The translations under genes and the position numbers were made by a program. DNA of 64,000 bases from Planococcus sp. MB-3u-03 (lineage in GTDB: Bacteria > Bacillota > Bacilli > Bacillales_A > Planococcaceae): NCBI RefSeq assembly GCF_002833405.1, contig NZ_CP025135.1, positions 2,957,501-3,021,500 on the forward strand, read 5' to 3'. Position 1 is the stretch's first letter, and the number at the start of each line of letters is the position of its first letter. Shown piece by piece: positions 16,781-27,223 of this stretch. The notes below the pieces were generated by a model. The model saw only the letters and a list, made by a program, of their open reading frames with translations, was not told where the DNA came from and searched no databases.

Positions 16781-18279
16781 ATGCGTGCATTTCTTAAGTT
16801 GATCGGGCTCATGGTTTTTGTTACTAATTCTATCTGCTTGTTCTGGTAATCGTGGTGGAATGGATTCAAATATGATGAACGGAGAAGATTCTGACCAAAG
16901 TATGGGAGGGATGAATCAAGGGGAATGGGTTCAATGATGGATCATGGGAATGTACCTTCCCTTGCCTCTTCTGAGGGTTCCAATGAATTAACTATACCTC
17001 CATTGCTTGAAAAGCAGCAGGGTCAAAATTATGATTATGAAGTCGTTGCCCAACAAGGAACTACCGAGTTTTACAAAGGAATATCAACGGAAACTTACGG
17101 ATATAATGGCGACTTACTAGGCCCCACTCTCACAATAGAAGAAGGCGAAAAGTGGAGGTTAAAATTACAAATGACTTAAACGAACCTACTACATTTCATT
17201 GGCACGGACTTGAAGTTGCTGGTGAGATAGATGGAGGACCTCTTGATGAAATCCAACCTGGAGAAAGTCGGATTATAACGCTCGAAGCAGATCAACCAGC
17301 GGCAACTTTATGGTATCATCCACACGTTCATGAAATGACCGCTGAGCAAGTATATAGAGGCTTATCTGGTATGTTGCTTATCGATAGCTCCGATAAGGAA
17401 GAACTAGCTATACCTAACGATTATGGAGTTAACGATATTCCCTTGATTTTCCAAGATCGCCTTTTTAGTGAAGACAAACAGTTGAATTACAACCAACTTA
17501 TGGATGAAGATGGCACATTAGGAGACGTTTCTATCGTGAATGGCACAATCAATCCTAAATTAACGATTACAAAACCAATTATGCGTTTCCGTGTATTAAA
17601 TGGATCGAATGCACGAAACTACACATTTAGTTTAAGCAATGACGCTAGCTTTACTCAAATTGCTTCTGATGGAAGTTTGCTCGATGAACCTGTAGAAATA
17701 CAAGAATTAACATTAGCGGCATCAGAGCGCGCAGAAATTTTGATAGATTTTTCAAAACTAACAGCCGAAGAATCACTCGCTATCATAAACGATGAAGGCG
17801 TTGAATTATTGCCATTTGATGTGAAACTTGAAGATGCTACTGCAAATCCAACGGAAAAGTGGACGACAGAGGAGCCATTCTTAACGCCGGAAGAAAAAGA
17901 AATGCCTATTGAAAAAAACATTGAATTGTTTGGCATGATGGATATGGTAACGATTAACGGCAAAAAATTTGATGCCGATCGCATTGACTTACGCCAAGAA
18001 CAAGGCGTTACTGAAGTATGGGAAGTGTACAATAAGAAGGATATGATGGGTGGTATGATTCATCCGTTTCACATTCATGGGACGCAATTTAAAGTGATTT
18101 CTCGTGACGGCAAGGAAGTAGACCCTAGCGAACAAGGCTTGAAAGATAGTGTATTAGTTAATCCAGGTGAAAAAGTGAAATTGCTCGTGACGTTTCCAGA
18201 GAAAGGTGTATATGTTTTTCACTGTCACATCTTAGAGCATGAAGATAGTGGCATGATGGGACAAATTGAAATCTATTGA
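16781..18279 (+). pseudogene. Multicopper oxidase lipoprotein, frameshifted
   Basis: Copper-oxidising multicopper oxidase of the CueO/Mco type. Four copper-ligand motifs are all present: FHWHGLEV, YHPHVHEM, HPFHIHG and FHCHILEHEDSG, plus the Met-rich N-terminus. A lipobox-like LILSACSGN is readable only after a frameshift near 16815; further shifts occur near 16920 (before MGSMMDHGN) and near 17150 (GEK to VEVKITND). The 375-residue tail from 17152 is uninterrupted and carries all copper ligands but has no export signal. The ATG at 16781 follows GAAAGAAGGG. Role would be Cu(I) oxidation outside the membrane. Probably inactive unless the frameshifts are sequencing errors. Confidence 0.85.
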
Positions 18280-18285
18280 AGAATA

Positions 18286-18330
18286 AGACACCCGCAAGAA
18301 GTTCCTAGGGAACTTCTTGCGGGTGTCTTT
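18286..18330. terminator. Bidirectional terminator
   Basis: Perfect AGACACCCGCAAGAAGTTCC/GGAACTTCTTGCGGGTGTCT stem with a 3-base loop and T-rich tail after the oxidase stop. Confidence 0.9.
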
Positions 18331-18360
18331 CAACTCGATTTTAAAACATTTTGAAATCGT

Positions 18361-19653
18361 TTATGCTGTACGTTTTAAAAAGAAACGCTCTCCTGCAAAG
18401 ATTAGCAGGATGAATATAAAGGAGACACCGACCACAAATAAGTCGGAATTCATTTTAATCCAAATGAATGCAGCGAGTATGATGGCATCTAGTGTCAAAG
18501 CGGTCAATACGATCACTGAATTGGCTCCCACTTTTTCTCTCAAATGCTTGAACACTCCCCAATGAATGATCATGTCCATTACCAAATATAAAATAGCACC
18601 CATTGAAGCAATTCTACTCAGATCAAAAAAGATGGTTAGAAACATAGCTAATACGATTGTATAAACCAAGGTATGTTTTTGTATATCACCAGGCATACCG
18701 AAGTGTTTATGAGGAATCAGTTTCATATCTGTTAACATCGCTAACATTCGTGATACGGCAAAGACACTTGCAATTATTCCGGAAATGGTTGCGATGATGG
18801 CAATTCCGACAGTAAACCAAAGACCGTAATCACCAAACGCAGGTCTTGCTGCTTCAGCAAGTGCATAATCTTTTGTTTTAATGATCTGGTCCAATGGTAA
18901 ATTACTTGAAACTGACCATGCAATTAATAAATACACAAGCAAACTAATTGAAATCGAAATCATAATGGCTCTGCCAACGTTTTTCTTCGGTTTTGTTATT
19001 TCAGAACCACTATTGGTAATCGTAGTAAACCCTTTAAACGCTAAAATTGTCAATGCTACCGCAGCAATATAGCTTGCTATGGTGGGGTCTGCTGAATCTC
19101 CCCCACTTTCTACAGATGAAAACGAAAATCCCGCTACGCTTAATCCACCTATCCCAAAAACAGCTAATCCTGCAATCTTGAGTAGTGAAGCTATAGATGT
19201 AAACGACTGTATGAAGCTATTTCCAGAAATATTTACCAAGAATGCAAAAGTCAGTAACCCCACTCCTAATAACGGAACAAGATAACTTGATTGATTGATA
19301 TCAAAAAGTTGTAGAGTGTAGGTACCAAATGTTCTGGCAACCAGACTTTGATTAATGACCATTGAAATGGCCATTAACAAAGCAGCTGCAGCTGTAATTG
19401 TTCCTTTACCGTAAGCTTGAACTAAAAACATTCCAATTCCACCGGCTGATGGAAATTCATTACTTAGCTTTATATAAGAATAGGCACTAAAAGCTGTAAC
19501 AAGCCCCCCTACTATAAACATCAGAGGAAACCATGATCCTGCAAGTTGCGCGACTTGTCCTAGTAAGGCAAAGATTCCTGCACTAATCATCACCCCGGTT
19601 CCTAATCCTACAGCACCGATTAAGGAGATACTATTCTTTTTATAATCTGCCAT
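18361..19653 (-). CDS. APC superfamily amino acid permease
   Basis: A 430-residue integral membrane transporter with about 12 hydrophobic segments. The N-terminal signature SLIGAVGLGTGVMISAGIFALLG matches the APC GxG(I/T)G unwound helix 1, and FKGFTTITNSGSEITKPKKNVGRAI is the typical helix 6 to loop region. Substrate presumably an amino acid or amine taken up with protons; not determinable. The ATG at 19653 follows GGAGGAGTTGAGG; the frame extends ten codons further without a site. Gene is isolated and convergent with the oxidase remnant. AT content fits the surrounding accessory DNA. Confidence 0.85.
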   Translation of the reverse strand: MADYKKNSISLIGAVGLGTGVMISAGIFALLGQVAQLAGSWFPLMFIVGGLVTAFSAYSYIKLSNEFPSAGGIGMFLVQAYGKGTITAAAALLMAISMVINQSLVARTFGTYTLQLFDINQSSYLVPLLGVGLLTFAFLVNISGNSFIQSFTSIASLLKIAGLAVFGIGGLSVAGFSFSSVESGGDSADPTIASYIAAVALTILAFKGFTTITNSGSEITKPKKNVGRAIMISISISLLVYLLIAWSVSSNLPLDQIIKTKDYALAEAARPAFGDYGLWFTVGIAIIATISGIIASVFAVSRMLAMLTDMKLIPHKHFGMPGDIQKHTLVYTIVLAMFLTIFFDLSRIASMGAILYLVMDMIIHWGVFKHLREKVGANSVIVLTALTLDAIILAAFIWIKMNSDLFVVGVSFIFILLIFAGERFFLKRTA

Positions 19654-20068
19654 CCTCAACTCCTCCATTCTGTATAGAAACATTGCTAACTTATGTTAAG
19701 TATCAAATCGATAACAAGTACCTGACTTTTCCCTAGACCCTGTTCCGCTAAACAGAAAGTTAAGAATTCCACACAAACTGCATATTTTAATACTCGGCGA
19801 GATACAATAGTTAAGGTTTAAATCTTTACTAAAGAAGTCATTTACAAAAAAGAAAAGCTCCAAGTGAAGGTTTTCTACCGATAATCCCCTAATATGCTAA
19901 CGTTACTCTCAACCATAATTTAGCCCATCAATCTCTACACCACTTCGAATTTTATAGAGTCCACTCTTAATTTTTCTATTATTTTATTCTTCAGAATCAT
20001 TTCTCCATTCTTTTTACACATTTCACATTTATAGTAGATAAATAAATCGACAGAATGGAGGAAGGAAC
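19654..20068. other. Intergenic region with one CCGATAAT repeat
   Basis: About 415 AT-rich bases between divergent genes. It carries one copy of a dispersed repeat (19876-19900), preceded by an imperfect hairpin (AAGCTCCAAGTGAAGG). No ORF. Confidence 0.4.
19876..19900 (+). repeat. Dispersed repeat, copy 1 (TACCGATAATCCCC...)
   Basis: TACCGATAATCCCCTAATAT followed by GCTAA. It aligns with copies at 27064, 44407 and 51331 (consensus TACCGATAATCCCTCATATG then TAAAC). All copies are intergenic and in the same orientation. Confidence 0.5.
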
Positions 20069-20596
20069 ATGAAACTTGAAATCTTTCAGCCGACTATCGA
20101 ACAAAAGCATGTATTGCAAAACTTGATGGAACTGTATCAATACGACTTCTCCGAGTTCGAATCCGAAGATGTGGATGAAAACGGTTTGTTTGGCTACAAG
20201 TACCTGGATTACTATTGGACAATTCCTACGCATTTCCCGTTCCTAATCAAGGTGGATGGAAACCTTGCCGGATTTGCATTGGTGCGCGAGATAGCGTCTG
20301 AGGATTCAAGTTGTTCTTCCTATTTAAAGATATGCGAATTTTTCATCATGAAAAAATACCGGAAGGAAGGTATCGGCAAGCAAGCCGCATTTCAACTTTT
20401 TGACCTGTTTCAAGGGGTCTGGGAAGTGGCTGAGCTCGAAACCAACCTTCCCGCACAGAAGTTTTGGCGAAAAACCATATCTGAATATACAAATAACGAG
20501 TACGTGGAAATCAAACGCGATCATTGGCCTGGGCCAATTCAGCGGTTTGTTTCAGCGAAATATTTGCCTCTTCAATCACTAACTCTTTTACTATAA
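20069..20596 (+). CDS. GNAT family N-acetyltransferase
   Basis: A 175-residue acetyltransferase. The acetyl-CoA pyrophosphate-binding motif is KKYRKEGIGKQAAFQLF (residues about 94-110, R/Q-x-x-G-x-G/A type), preceded by the beta4 strand SYLKICEFFIM. The N-terminal part (MELYQYDFSEFE) and the late WPGPIQRF resemble bacterial GNATs that modify small molecules or aminoglycoside-like substrates. ATG at 20069 follows AATGGAGGAAGGAAC. Substrate unknown. Stands alone between decayed genes. Confidence 0.8.
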   Translation: MKLEIFQPTIEQKHVLQNLMELYQYDFSEFESEDVDENGLFGYKYLDYYWTIPTHFPFLIKVDGNLAGFALVREIASEDSSCSSYLKICEFFIMKKYRKEGIGKQAAFQLFDLFQGVWEVAELETNLPAQKFWRKTISEYTNNEYVEIKRDHWPGPIQRFVSAKYLPLQSLTLLL

Positions 20597-20700
20597 AGAA
20601 GAATAAACTTTGGTTTATATTCCTCTCAGTCTGTATTCGGCCTCGACTAAAATGACTGCCAGTTACCTTTATACCGCGTTGTAAAGATTTATTTGTGTAA

Positions 20701-21138
20701 GCTGATGCAGAAGGTCCCGAGACGTATGAAGAAAATTACGAGGAACTGATTATCGAGCTGCAGCAAGTGGCTGAATCCGATCAAGCACTAGGCAGCAACA
20801 CAGAAAACATGACATTTTTCGTTTCCTATGATGCTTTTGGCTATATAACGGACACATACGGATTTGAACACGTTCCGGTTGCCGGGTTGAATAGCCAAGA
20901 TGAGCATTCGCAGAAAGATTTGACGGCCATCGTGGACTTGGCAAAAGAGAAGAACATCGAACACATTGCGTTTGAGTAAAACGTGTCTTCCAAGCTGCCT
21001 GAAGTGGTTCAGAATGAAGTCGGAGCTGTGGAGCTTCATAACCTAAGCGTTCTCATTCCGGAAAATGAAGACAATAACAAAACTTACTTCACTTTGATGC
21101 AAAAGAACCTGAAAACTTTAGAAACGATGCTAAAATAA
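20701..21138 (+). pseudogene. Truncated zinc/manganese-binding lipoprotein (ZnuA-like) with internal stop
   Basis: C-terminal half of a metal ABC transporter substrate-binding protein of the ZnuA/AdcA cluster 9 family. The frame reads FFVSYDAFGYITDTYGFEHV and DLTAIVDLAKEKNIEHIAFE, then a TAA at 20977 where the family has a Gln or Glu codon. It continues in frame as NVSSKLPEVVQNEVGAVEL and NLSVLIPENE to TAA at 21136-21138. The N-terminal half with signal peptide and first metal ligands is missing, and no start or ribosome binding site is seen. A dead fragment of zinc uptake machinery. Confidence 0.75.
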
Positions 21139-21140
21139 CA

Positions 21141-21175
21141 AAAACACCGCGATAATGAATCGTGGTGTTTTTTGA
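21141..21175. terminator. Bidirectional terminator
   Basis: AACACCGCGAT/ATCGTGGTGTT stem with a 5-base loop and T6, between the ZnuA remnant and the convergent asparagine synthetase gene. Confidence 0.7.
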
Positions 21176-21238
21176 TGTCCAAACTAATTTTGATTGGAAG
21201 ACCAATGAAAGTTGTTTCCTGCACATTTGAAGTTTCAT

Positions 21239-23137
21239 TTACTGTCCTTGCAAGACTGGGTGCTTATTTTGGTTCTTGGCTTCCTGTCTATTTGATTCGT
21301 CCAAGAAATACTGCTCGTACCAAATGCAGAAACTGTAGATTGTCCAAATATACCGCGCATAATTTTCCCCATTGTTATAATGCCGTTCGAGGTACTCCAA
21401 CAGTTTCTCCTGATCGAAAAACTCTTGAACATACCCTTGCTGGAAAGTCGAGTGAATCATTTTATAGAACTTTTCTTCTCTCATCCAATGGCGGATCGGT
21501 ACCGGAAACCCTAATTTTTTTCGCTTAGCCCAATCTTCCGGAAGATTTTTCAGGGCTGCTTCCCGCAAAGCAACTTTCGACTTGCCATAATCGACCCGCA
21601 TGCTTTCCGGCAATTGCCTTGCCGTTTCAAATACCTTCTTGTCCAAGAACGGCACACGCAACTCAATCGAATGGGCCATACTCATCTTATCTGCTTTCAG
21701 AAGGATAGCTCGAGGCAACCACAACTCCAAATCAAGCGCCTGCATTTTATCCGTTTCATTGTAATAATTCATTTTCGAATACTGCGGGTCCACCACTTCC
21801 TGTACAGAAGGGCCAGCTTGATAGTCGGTTTTCAAAATTCCAAGCGCATCTTTCTCACTCCACACAAGCGCATGGCCAATGAAACGCTCTTCAATCGGCT
21901 GGATGGCTTTTTGGAAAAACTTTCGATACGGGTTTGATTGCGGCAAGGCATTCGATACTTGTGCAAGCGTATGTTGGACAGCTTTCGGCAATCGCCGGTA
22001 CGAATTCAGCTTTTTAGAAGGCTGATACCATTCGTATCCCCCGAATAATTCATCCGCCCCTTCACCAGATAAAATAACGGTCACGTCTTTGCTGGCCATT
22101 TCATTCAAAAAGTACAATGGAATAATCGACGGATCGGAATGCGGCTCGTCCATATGCCATTGGATTTGGGGAAAGACGTCAAAACTTTCCTGCGCACTTA
22201 CATATCGCTGTTCGATTTCGACTCCCAGCTGCCCTGCTAAATCCACAGCCAGTTTGGTCTCATCAAACATATCTTCATAATCCTCAAATCCCACGGTAAA
22301 GGATTTTTGTGGCTTCAGCAAAGAGGTGATGTAGCTCGAGTCGATCCCACCTGATAAAAAAGATCCTACCGGAACATCGCTTACTCTATGCGCGTCGACA
22401 GATTCGGCGACAGCTTGCTGGATGTCTTCGATGTATTCCCCGTAACTTTTACGTTGTTCCTTAAATTCACGGGAGAAATAAGCGACCGTACGGGTCTCTT
22501 CACCTTTTTCCATCACGAGATAAGTTCCTGGCTGCACACGATATACGCCTTCAAAAAATGTCTCTTCCATCACCGAGTACTGGAAAGTTAAATAGGGTTT
22601 TAACGCCCGTTTGTTCAGCTTTTTCACAAATCCTGGATGCTCCATGAACGATTTGATCTCAGAAGCGAACAAGAATGAGCCATCGGAGGTTTTTGTGTAA
22701 TATAAAGGCTTAATCCCAAATGGGTCCCTTGCGGCAATGAACTTTCCGCTCGGTTTATCCCAAATTAGAATCGCGAACATACCGCGTAATTTCCCGATAA
22801 TGTTCTCCCCGAAATGCAGATATCCCTTCAACAGCACCTCAGTATCGGAAGTCGTTGAAAATTCAAATCCCAGTTCCATCAATTCTGTCCGGATTTCACG
22901 GAAATTGTAAATTTCCCCGTTAAATACAAGGACCACCTCTTCAGCTTCCAATGGCTGATTGGCAGCACTTCGTAAATCCAATATGCTCAATCTGGCGAAT
23001 CCTAGCCCAACTTGACCATCACTGTACACTGATTGGTTATCCGGCCCACGATGGACAATCGGGTCCAACATAGCATTCAGCACAGTTTCGTCATTAGCCC
23101 CCGGAGAACCAGGAATAACCCCTATAAATCCACACAT
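21239..23137 (-). CDS. asnB: Asparagine synthetase (glutamine-hydrolysing)
   Basis: A 632-residue class II glutamine amidotransferase/asparagine synthetase. The start at 23137 places the catalytic Cys at residue 2 (MCGFIGVI), with GGGGAG upstream; the 11-codon extension would hide the required N-terminal Cys. The glutaminase domain has HRGPDNQS and FNGEIYN; the synthetase domain has the PP-motif SGGIDSS and an ILSGEGADELFGGY motif. Length (632) is close to B. subtilis AsnO/AsnB. Bacillus AsnB-type proteins also amidate meso-diaminopimelate in peptidoglycan, so free asparagine synthesis is only one possibility. A small, unrelated AsnB-like fragment occurs at 39650. Confidence 0.92.
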   Translation of the reverse strand: MCGFIGVIPGSPGANDETVLNAMLDPIVHRGPDNQSVYSDGQVGLGFARLSILDLRSAANQPLEAEEVVLVFNGEIYNFREIRTELMELGFEFSTTSDTEVLLKGYLHFGENIIGKLRGMFAILIWDKPSGKFIAARDPFGIKPLYYTKTSDGSFLFASEIKSFMEHPGFVKKLNKRALKPYLTFQYSVMEETFFEGVYRVQPGTYLVMEKGEETRTVAYFSREFKEQRKSYGEYIEDIQQAVAESVDAHRVSDVPVGSFLSGGIDSSYITSLLKPQKSFTVGFEDYEDMFDETKLAVDLAGQLGVEIEQRYVSAQESFDVFPQIQWHMDEPHSDPSIIPLYFLNEMASKDVTVILSGEGADELFGGYEWYQPSKKLNSYRRLPKAVQHTLAQVSNALPQSNPYRKFFQKAIQPIEERFIGHALVWSEKDALGILKTDYQAGPSVQEVVDPQYSKMNYYNETDKMQALDLELWLPRAILLKADKMSMAHSIELRVPFLDKKVFETARQLPESMRVDYGKSKVALREAALKNLPEDWAKRKKLGFPVPIRHWMREEKFYKMIHSTFQQGYVQEFFDQEKLLEYLERHYNNGENYARYIWTIYSFCIWYEQYFLDESNRQEAKNQNKHPVLQGQ

Positions 23138-23240
23138 ACTACATCTCCCCATTTCCATTTCGTTACACATGAGTATAGAAATGAATTATGGAGAAGATAT
23201 GGAGAGTAATTGCTGATTTATGACCACCAAGAGCTTAGTT

Positions 23241-24642
23241 CTACATATCCTGATTTTCGATGCTGTATGGAAGCGTCACAATAAACCTTGTTCCTTTGTT
23301 TTCTTCACTTTCCATTTGAATGGCACCTGAAATTTGTTTGGCCAGTTCAGAGGCTATAGCCAGGCCAAGCCCAGTCCCGCCGGTCGCACGGGATCGAGAT
23401 TTGTCCACGCGGTAAAACCGGTCGAATATTAGAGACTGATCACTTTTCGGTATTCCTGCCCCCGTATCTTCGACAATGAATTCAATATGTTCCTCCTTCA
23501 TCTCGACTTGCAGGTTGACCCATCCCTGTTCTGTATAATTGATTGCGTTCTCCAGCAGATTCAACAAAATCTGTTCGAGCTTCATGCCATCCGTAAAGAA
23601 TGCATGGTCGTTCCCATTTAACTGTACATTTGCAGCCAAACCTTTTTCGGCAGCTTTCAGTTTCATTTTCGCATGCAAGGATTGGATAAAATCTTCCATG
23701 TCCACTTCTTGGATTTGAAGCGTGTATTCCCCTTCTTCCATTTTTGATAAAGCGAATAACTCCTGGATCAATTTCGCAAGTCTTGATGCTTCCCCTTCAA
23801 TGACCGATGCATAACGGCCCAGCTCTTCGGGTGTTTCGTACTTTCCTTGTTTAATAAGGTTTGCATAGCCAATCAGATAGGAAGTCGGGGTTCTCAATTC
23901 GTGAGAAATATTCGCTAAAAATTCACTTCGGGTTTTCCGGTAATTATTCAGCTCCACACTCAAATCGTTGATGGCACTGCCCAAAGAGCCAAGTTCATCT
24001 TGGCTGTTCACTTCCACACGTGTAGTTAAATTGCCTTTTGCAATTTCGCGTGTCGCTTTCTCCATTTTGACCAATGGCCTGGATAAATACCAAACAATGA
24101 AAAATGTATAACCTATGGCGATCAGGACAGTCGCTGCGATTGCCCGAAACATCCAGTCTCGTACGTTGTGCATCTTATTGTGCAGCTCATCAATGGAAGA
24201 AAAATTATGACTCCCCTTCAAAGGCCTCATCGTTGAAAATTGGCTCGACAAAATAATAAAAGTTTTCTTCAGTATCTGAGTTATAACGTTCGCCTTCTAC
24301 AGTTTCCCCATTTTGCAGCTGAGCTATCCATTCATCCGGAAGATGGTTCCCTTCATTGAACTCCATAATATTGCCATGCGTGATGTGTCCGTTCTGGTTT
24401 AAAAAAATCACTTCATGTTCGAAGAAAAGATTCAAGTGATGATAGATTTCTTCAGGAGATTGATTTTTTTCTATCCATTCGACTTCCAGGCTTTGGGCGA
24501 GAGACTTGACATTATCGTTTAGGTAGATGGAATAGACATTCAGGAATATCCGGTCAATCAAGAATGCAAACGGAATCAGTATGCTCAAGAAAAGGACCAT
24601 GATCAGCAAACCCAGCTTTAATACAATCCCTTTACGCCTCAT
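23241..24642 (-). pseudogene. Sensor histidine kinase split by a frameshift
   Basis: OmpR-partner sensor kinase. From the ATG at 24642 the first reading frame gives TM1 (LGLLIMVLFLSILIPFAFLI) and an extracytoplasmic sensor, ending near 24205 at NDEAFEG. The rest continues one frame over: TM2 (IAATVLIAIGYTFFIVWYLS), HAMP, H-box NISHELRTPTSY, N-box LLENAINY, G1 EDTGAGIP and G2 GGTGLGLAI. A two-base gain or one-base loss at about 24210 separates them. Start overlaps the response regulator stop by 11 bases. If real, the kinase is dead or needs programmed frameshifting. The signal sensed is unknown. Confidence 0.8.
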
Positions 24643-25342
24643 CTGCCGTTTCCTTCAAGTCCACTTGATAGCCTAAGCCCCAGACTGTCTTAATGACGGC
24701 TAGTTTCGGCTGAAGCTTCCTGAATTTTAGCCGGATGTTCTTGATGTGCGAATCGATGGCCCTTACATCCCGGATTTCTGAATAATCCCATATCAAATCG
24801 AGCATTTCTTCGCGTGTGAAGATTTTGTTCGGCGATCCTGTGAGCAATTCAATGATGGCGTACTCTTTCGCCGTAAGCTCCATTTTCTGTCCACAGAAAA
24901 CTACTTGTTTATCCTGTTTATTGACGACTAATTTTTTATCCTTTAACACAATGATTAAATCATCAGCTACATTTCTTTCAACCTGAGCACTTCTTCTTAA
25001 CAAGGCATAGACGCGTGCTTTTAATTCTTCGAAATCGAAAGGCTTCACTAAATAATCATCTGCCCCTAGCTGAAGTCCTTTAACCCGATCTTCAACAGCA
25101 GATCGTGCCGTCAACATGAGGATGGGCATGGTGGAGTTGCGCCTGATTTCTTTACACACTTCAAACCCGCCCATGAAAGGAATCATGATATCCAATACCA
25201 ATAAATCAAAAGACTGGTCTTTTGTTATCTGCAGCGCCTGAGCGCCGTCATAGGCAAACACCAGATCGAACTCGCTTTCGAGATGAATACGGATAAGGTC
25301 ACACATCAATTTCTCATCTTCCACTACCAGAATGCGCTTCAT
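24632..25342 (-). CDS. OmpR/PhoB-family response regulator
   Basis: A 236-residue transcription factor. Receiver domain: acidic pair EDE, phospho-acceptor Asp51 (VLDIMIP), Thr in LMLTARS and Lys in YLVKPFDFEE. C-terminal winged helix: LTAKEYAIIELL, FTREEMLDLIW and the recognition-helix region RAIDSHIKNIRLK. Partner is the frameshifted kinase downstream, with which it overlaps. The ATG lies downstream of GGAAAGGAAGAAGCGA. Target genes not determinable. Confidence 0.9.
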   Translation of the reverse strand: MKRILVVEDEKLMCDLIRIHLESEFDLVFAYDGAQALQITKDQSFDLLVLDIMIPFMGGFEVCKEIRRNSTMPILMLTARSAVEDRVKGLQLGADDYLVKPFDFEELKARVYALLRRSAQVERNVADDLIIVLKDKKLVVNKQDKQVVFCGQKMELTAKEYAIIELLTGSPNKIFTREEMLDLIWDYSEIRDVRAIDSHIKNIRLKFRKLQPKLAVIKTVWGLGYQVDLKETADEA

Positions 25343-25500
25343 TCGCTTCTTCCTTTCCCACTAACACGGGGCCTTAACACGTTTGCCGCGAAAACCGCCT
25401 GATCATGATAAATCCCGTGTTTCAAGTGAAGTACGTAATTTTACTCAGAATAACATATTCCTTAAAATACATTGCGGTTTGTAATAAAGCTGATTACATA

Positions 25501-26926
25501 TTAGTTGAATATATTCTCGTCACGATCCTGTTCTAGCTTTATCTTTTGCATGGCTTGTGACTTAAACCTGAAGAATAAGTAGACCGCACGCAAAGCAATG
25601 TCCGCCGCAATCGCCAGCCAAATTCCTGCAATCCCCATTTCTAGATATATGCCGAGAAAATAAATACCCACTATCCGGACTGCCCACATGCCGATTGCTG
25701 TGCTGTACATCGGCGACTTCGTATCTCCCAATCCCTGCAACGCCCCTGTTAAAATCAATCCTATAGCTAGCGCAGGCTGAGCAAAAGCATCAATGCGAAG
25801 AGCAATAGCAACCATTTCTATCGCTTCAGGATCTTTTGTAAACCACGAGGCATACCACGGAGCCCAGATGAACATCGCAAGACCGATAAAACTCATAAAA
25901 ACCACTCCGATTGCAGCTGTCAAAATACCATAGCGATAAGCTTCACGCCAATTTCCAGCACCCCAACTATGTCCGACCAAAGTTGTCGCGGCCAGCGCCA
26001 GCCCATACCCTGGCATATAAGAAAACATCTCAATATTTCCTGCGATGGTGTGGGCAGCAAATGTCTTTGTCCCAATCACTACAATTAAGCCAAAATAAAC
26101 AACTTGGGCCAAGCCGCATAATCATTCTTTCCACAGCAGCCGGAATGGCTAAATAAATCATTTCCTTTGTATTTTTGTCCCATGAAAATAAGGTGCCGAG
26201 CGAAATAGCCAGAACGGATTTCTTCAAATAACGCCACAGTAGCCACGTTCCGACCGCTCGGACGAGAAGTGTAGACCATGCGGCCCCTTCACCCCCATCC
26301 ATTCCTCCCCATACCGAAAATCAATACATAATTTAGTGGGATATGGATGATATTGATTATCCACGCAACTTTCATTGGGCTTTTGGTATCGCCCCCGCCC
26401 TAAGTATGCTGCTAAGTACAGTCATCCAAGCAAGAAACAACGCACCGCCCCCACCACCTTCAAATAAACGGATCCTATTTGGACCACATTTTCTTCAGCA
26501 CCGAATAAAGACATAAAAACTCTGAACCAAACCAGGTCAGGATACTTAATATTATCGCTACTACCGTGGCAAACCTGAGCGATTCCTGTGCAACTTTCCT
26601 TGCACCTCCAAGATTACCGGCTCCCAATTTCCGGGCAACAAGCGAAGAAGTTCCCACTCCTAAAGCCATAAAGAGTGCCAAATAGATGGCCAGCACAGCA
26701 CCAGCTATTCCTACCGCTGTAACTTCCTGCAGCCCGATCCGCGCAATGAACAATGTGTCGACAAAGCCAACCACCGTCTGCAAAAATATTCCACCATCGC
26801 CGGCACTGCCAGCAACAAGATGATTTTGATTTTCTCGCTATTCGATTTAGGTTCACTCAATTCGTCCATAGGTTTCACCACTTCATCTTCCCTTCGAGCT
26901 ACTAATACCATTATGGACTCGAACAA
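25501..26926 (-). pseudogene. MATE family efflux pump, multiply frameshifted
   Basis: Multidrug/toxin extrusion pump fragment set. Successive minus-strand frames read KIKIILLLAVPAMVE, then QTVVGFVDTLFIARIGLQEV and VARKLGAGNLGGARKVAQES, then a central piece with EMIYLAIPAAVERMIMRLG. The last is an intact 203-residue C-terminal part with FAAHTIAGNIEMFSYMPGYG. At least four indels interrupt it. The content parallels the intact MATE gene at 40170-41609 in the same window, so this is a decayed paralogue. No function expected. Confidence 0.85.
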
Positions 26927-27038
26927 AGTAAAGTGAAAATTCTTTTATTCAAATTGTACTTTTTCTATTAATACGCTGGTTATTATCAAAAGTCACAGTC
27001 TCAGAGTGTTCACAAAGGTTAACTTCATAAACGAAAGA

Positions 27039-27066
27039 AAAGGAACTTCAAATGAAGTTCCTTTTC
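27039..27066. terminator. Terminator-like hairpin
   Basis: AAAGGAACTTCA/TGAAGTTCCTTTT stem with a 2-base loop, immediately left of a CCGATAAT repeat copy. Confidence 0.6.
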
Positions 27067-27089
27067 CGATAATTTTCATATGTTAACTA
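27064..27089 (+). repeat. Dispersed repeat, copy 2
   Basis: TTCCGATAATTTTCATATGT followed by TAACT, matching the other copies at 19876, 44407 and 51331. It sits at the left border of the copper island. Confidence 0.5.
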
Positions 27090-27223
27090 TAAAATATATT
27101 TAATTATCCAAAGTCTTCAAACCTCCGTTTGACTTTAACCTAATACAAAACTGTGCCCCAAGGTTAAAGAAAATTCAACTTTTGGGAGGCAGCACTTTTC
27201 GTGTACGACAATTAAACACGGTG

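Noticed and set aside
20767..20979. 70-codon gene
   Set aside because: It is the middle of the ZnuA-like remnant, cut by a TAA inside a conserved block.
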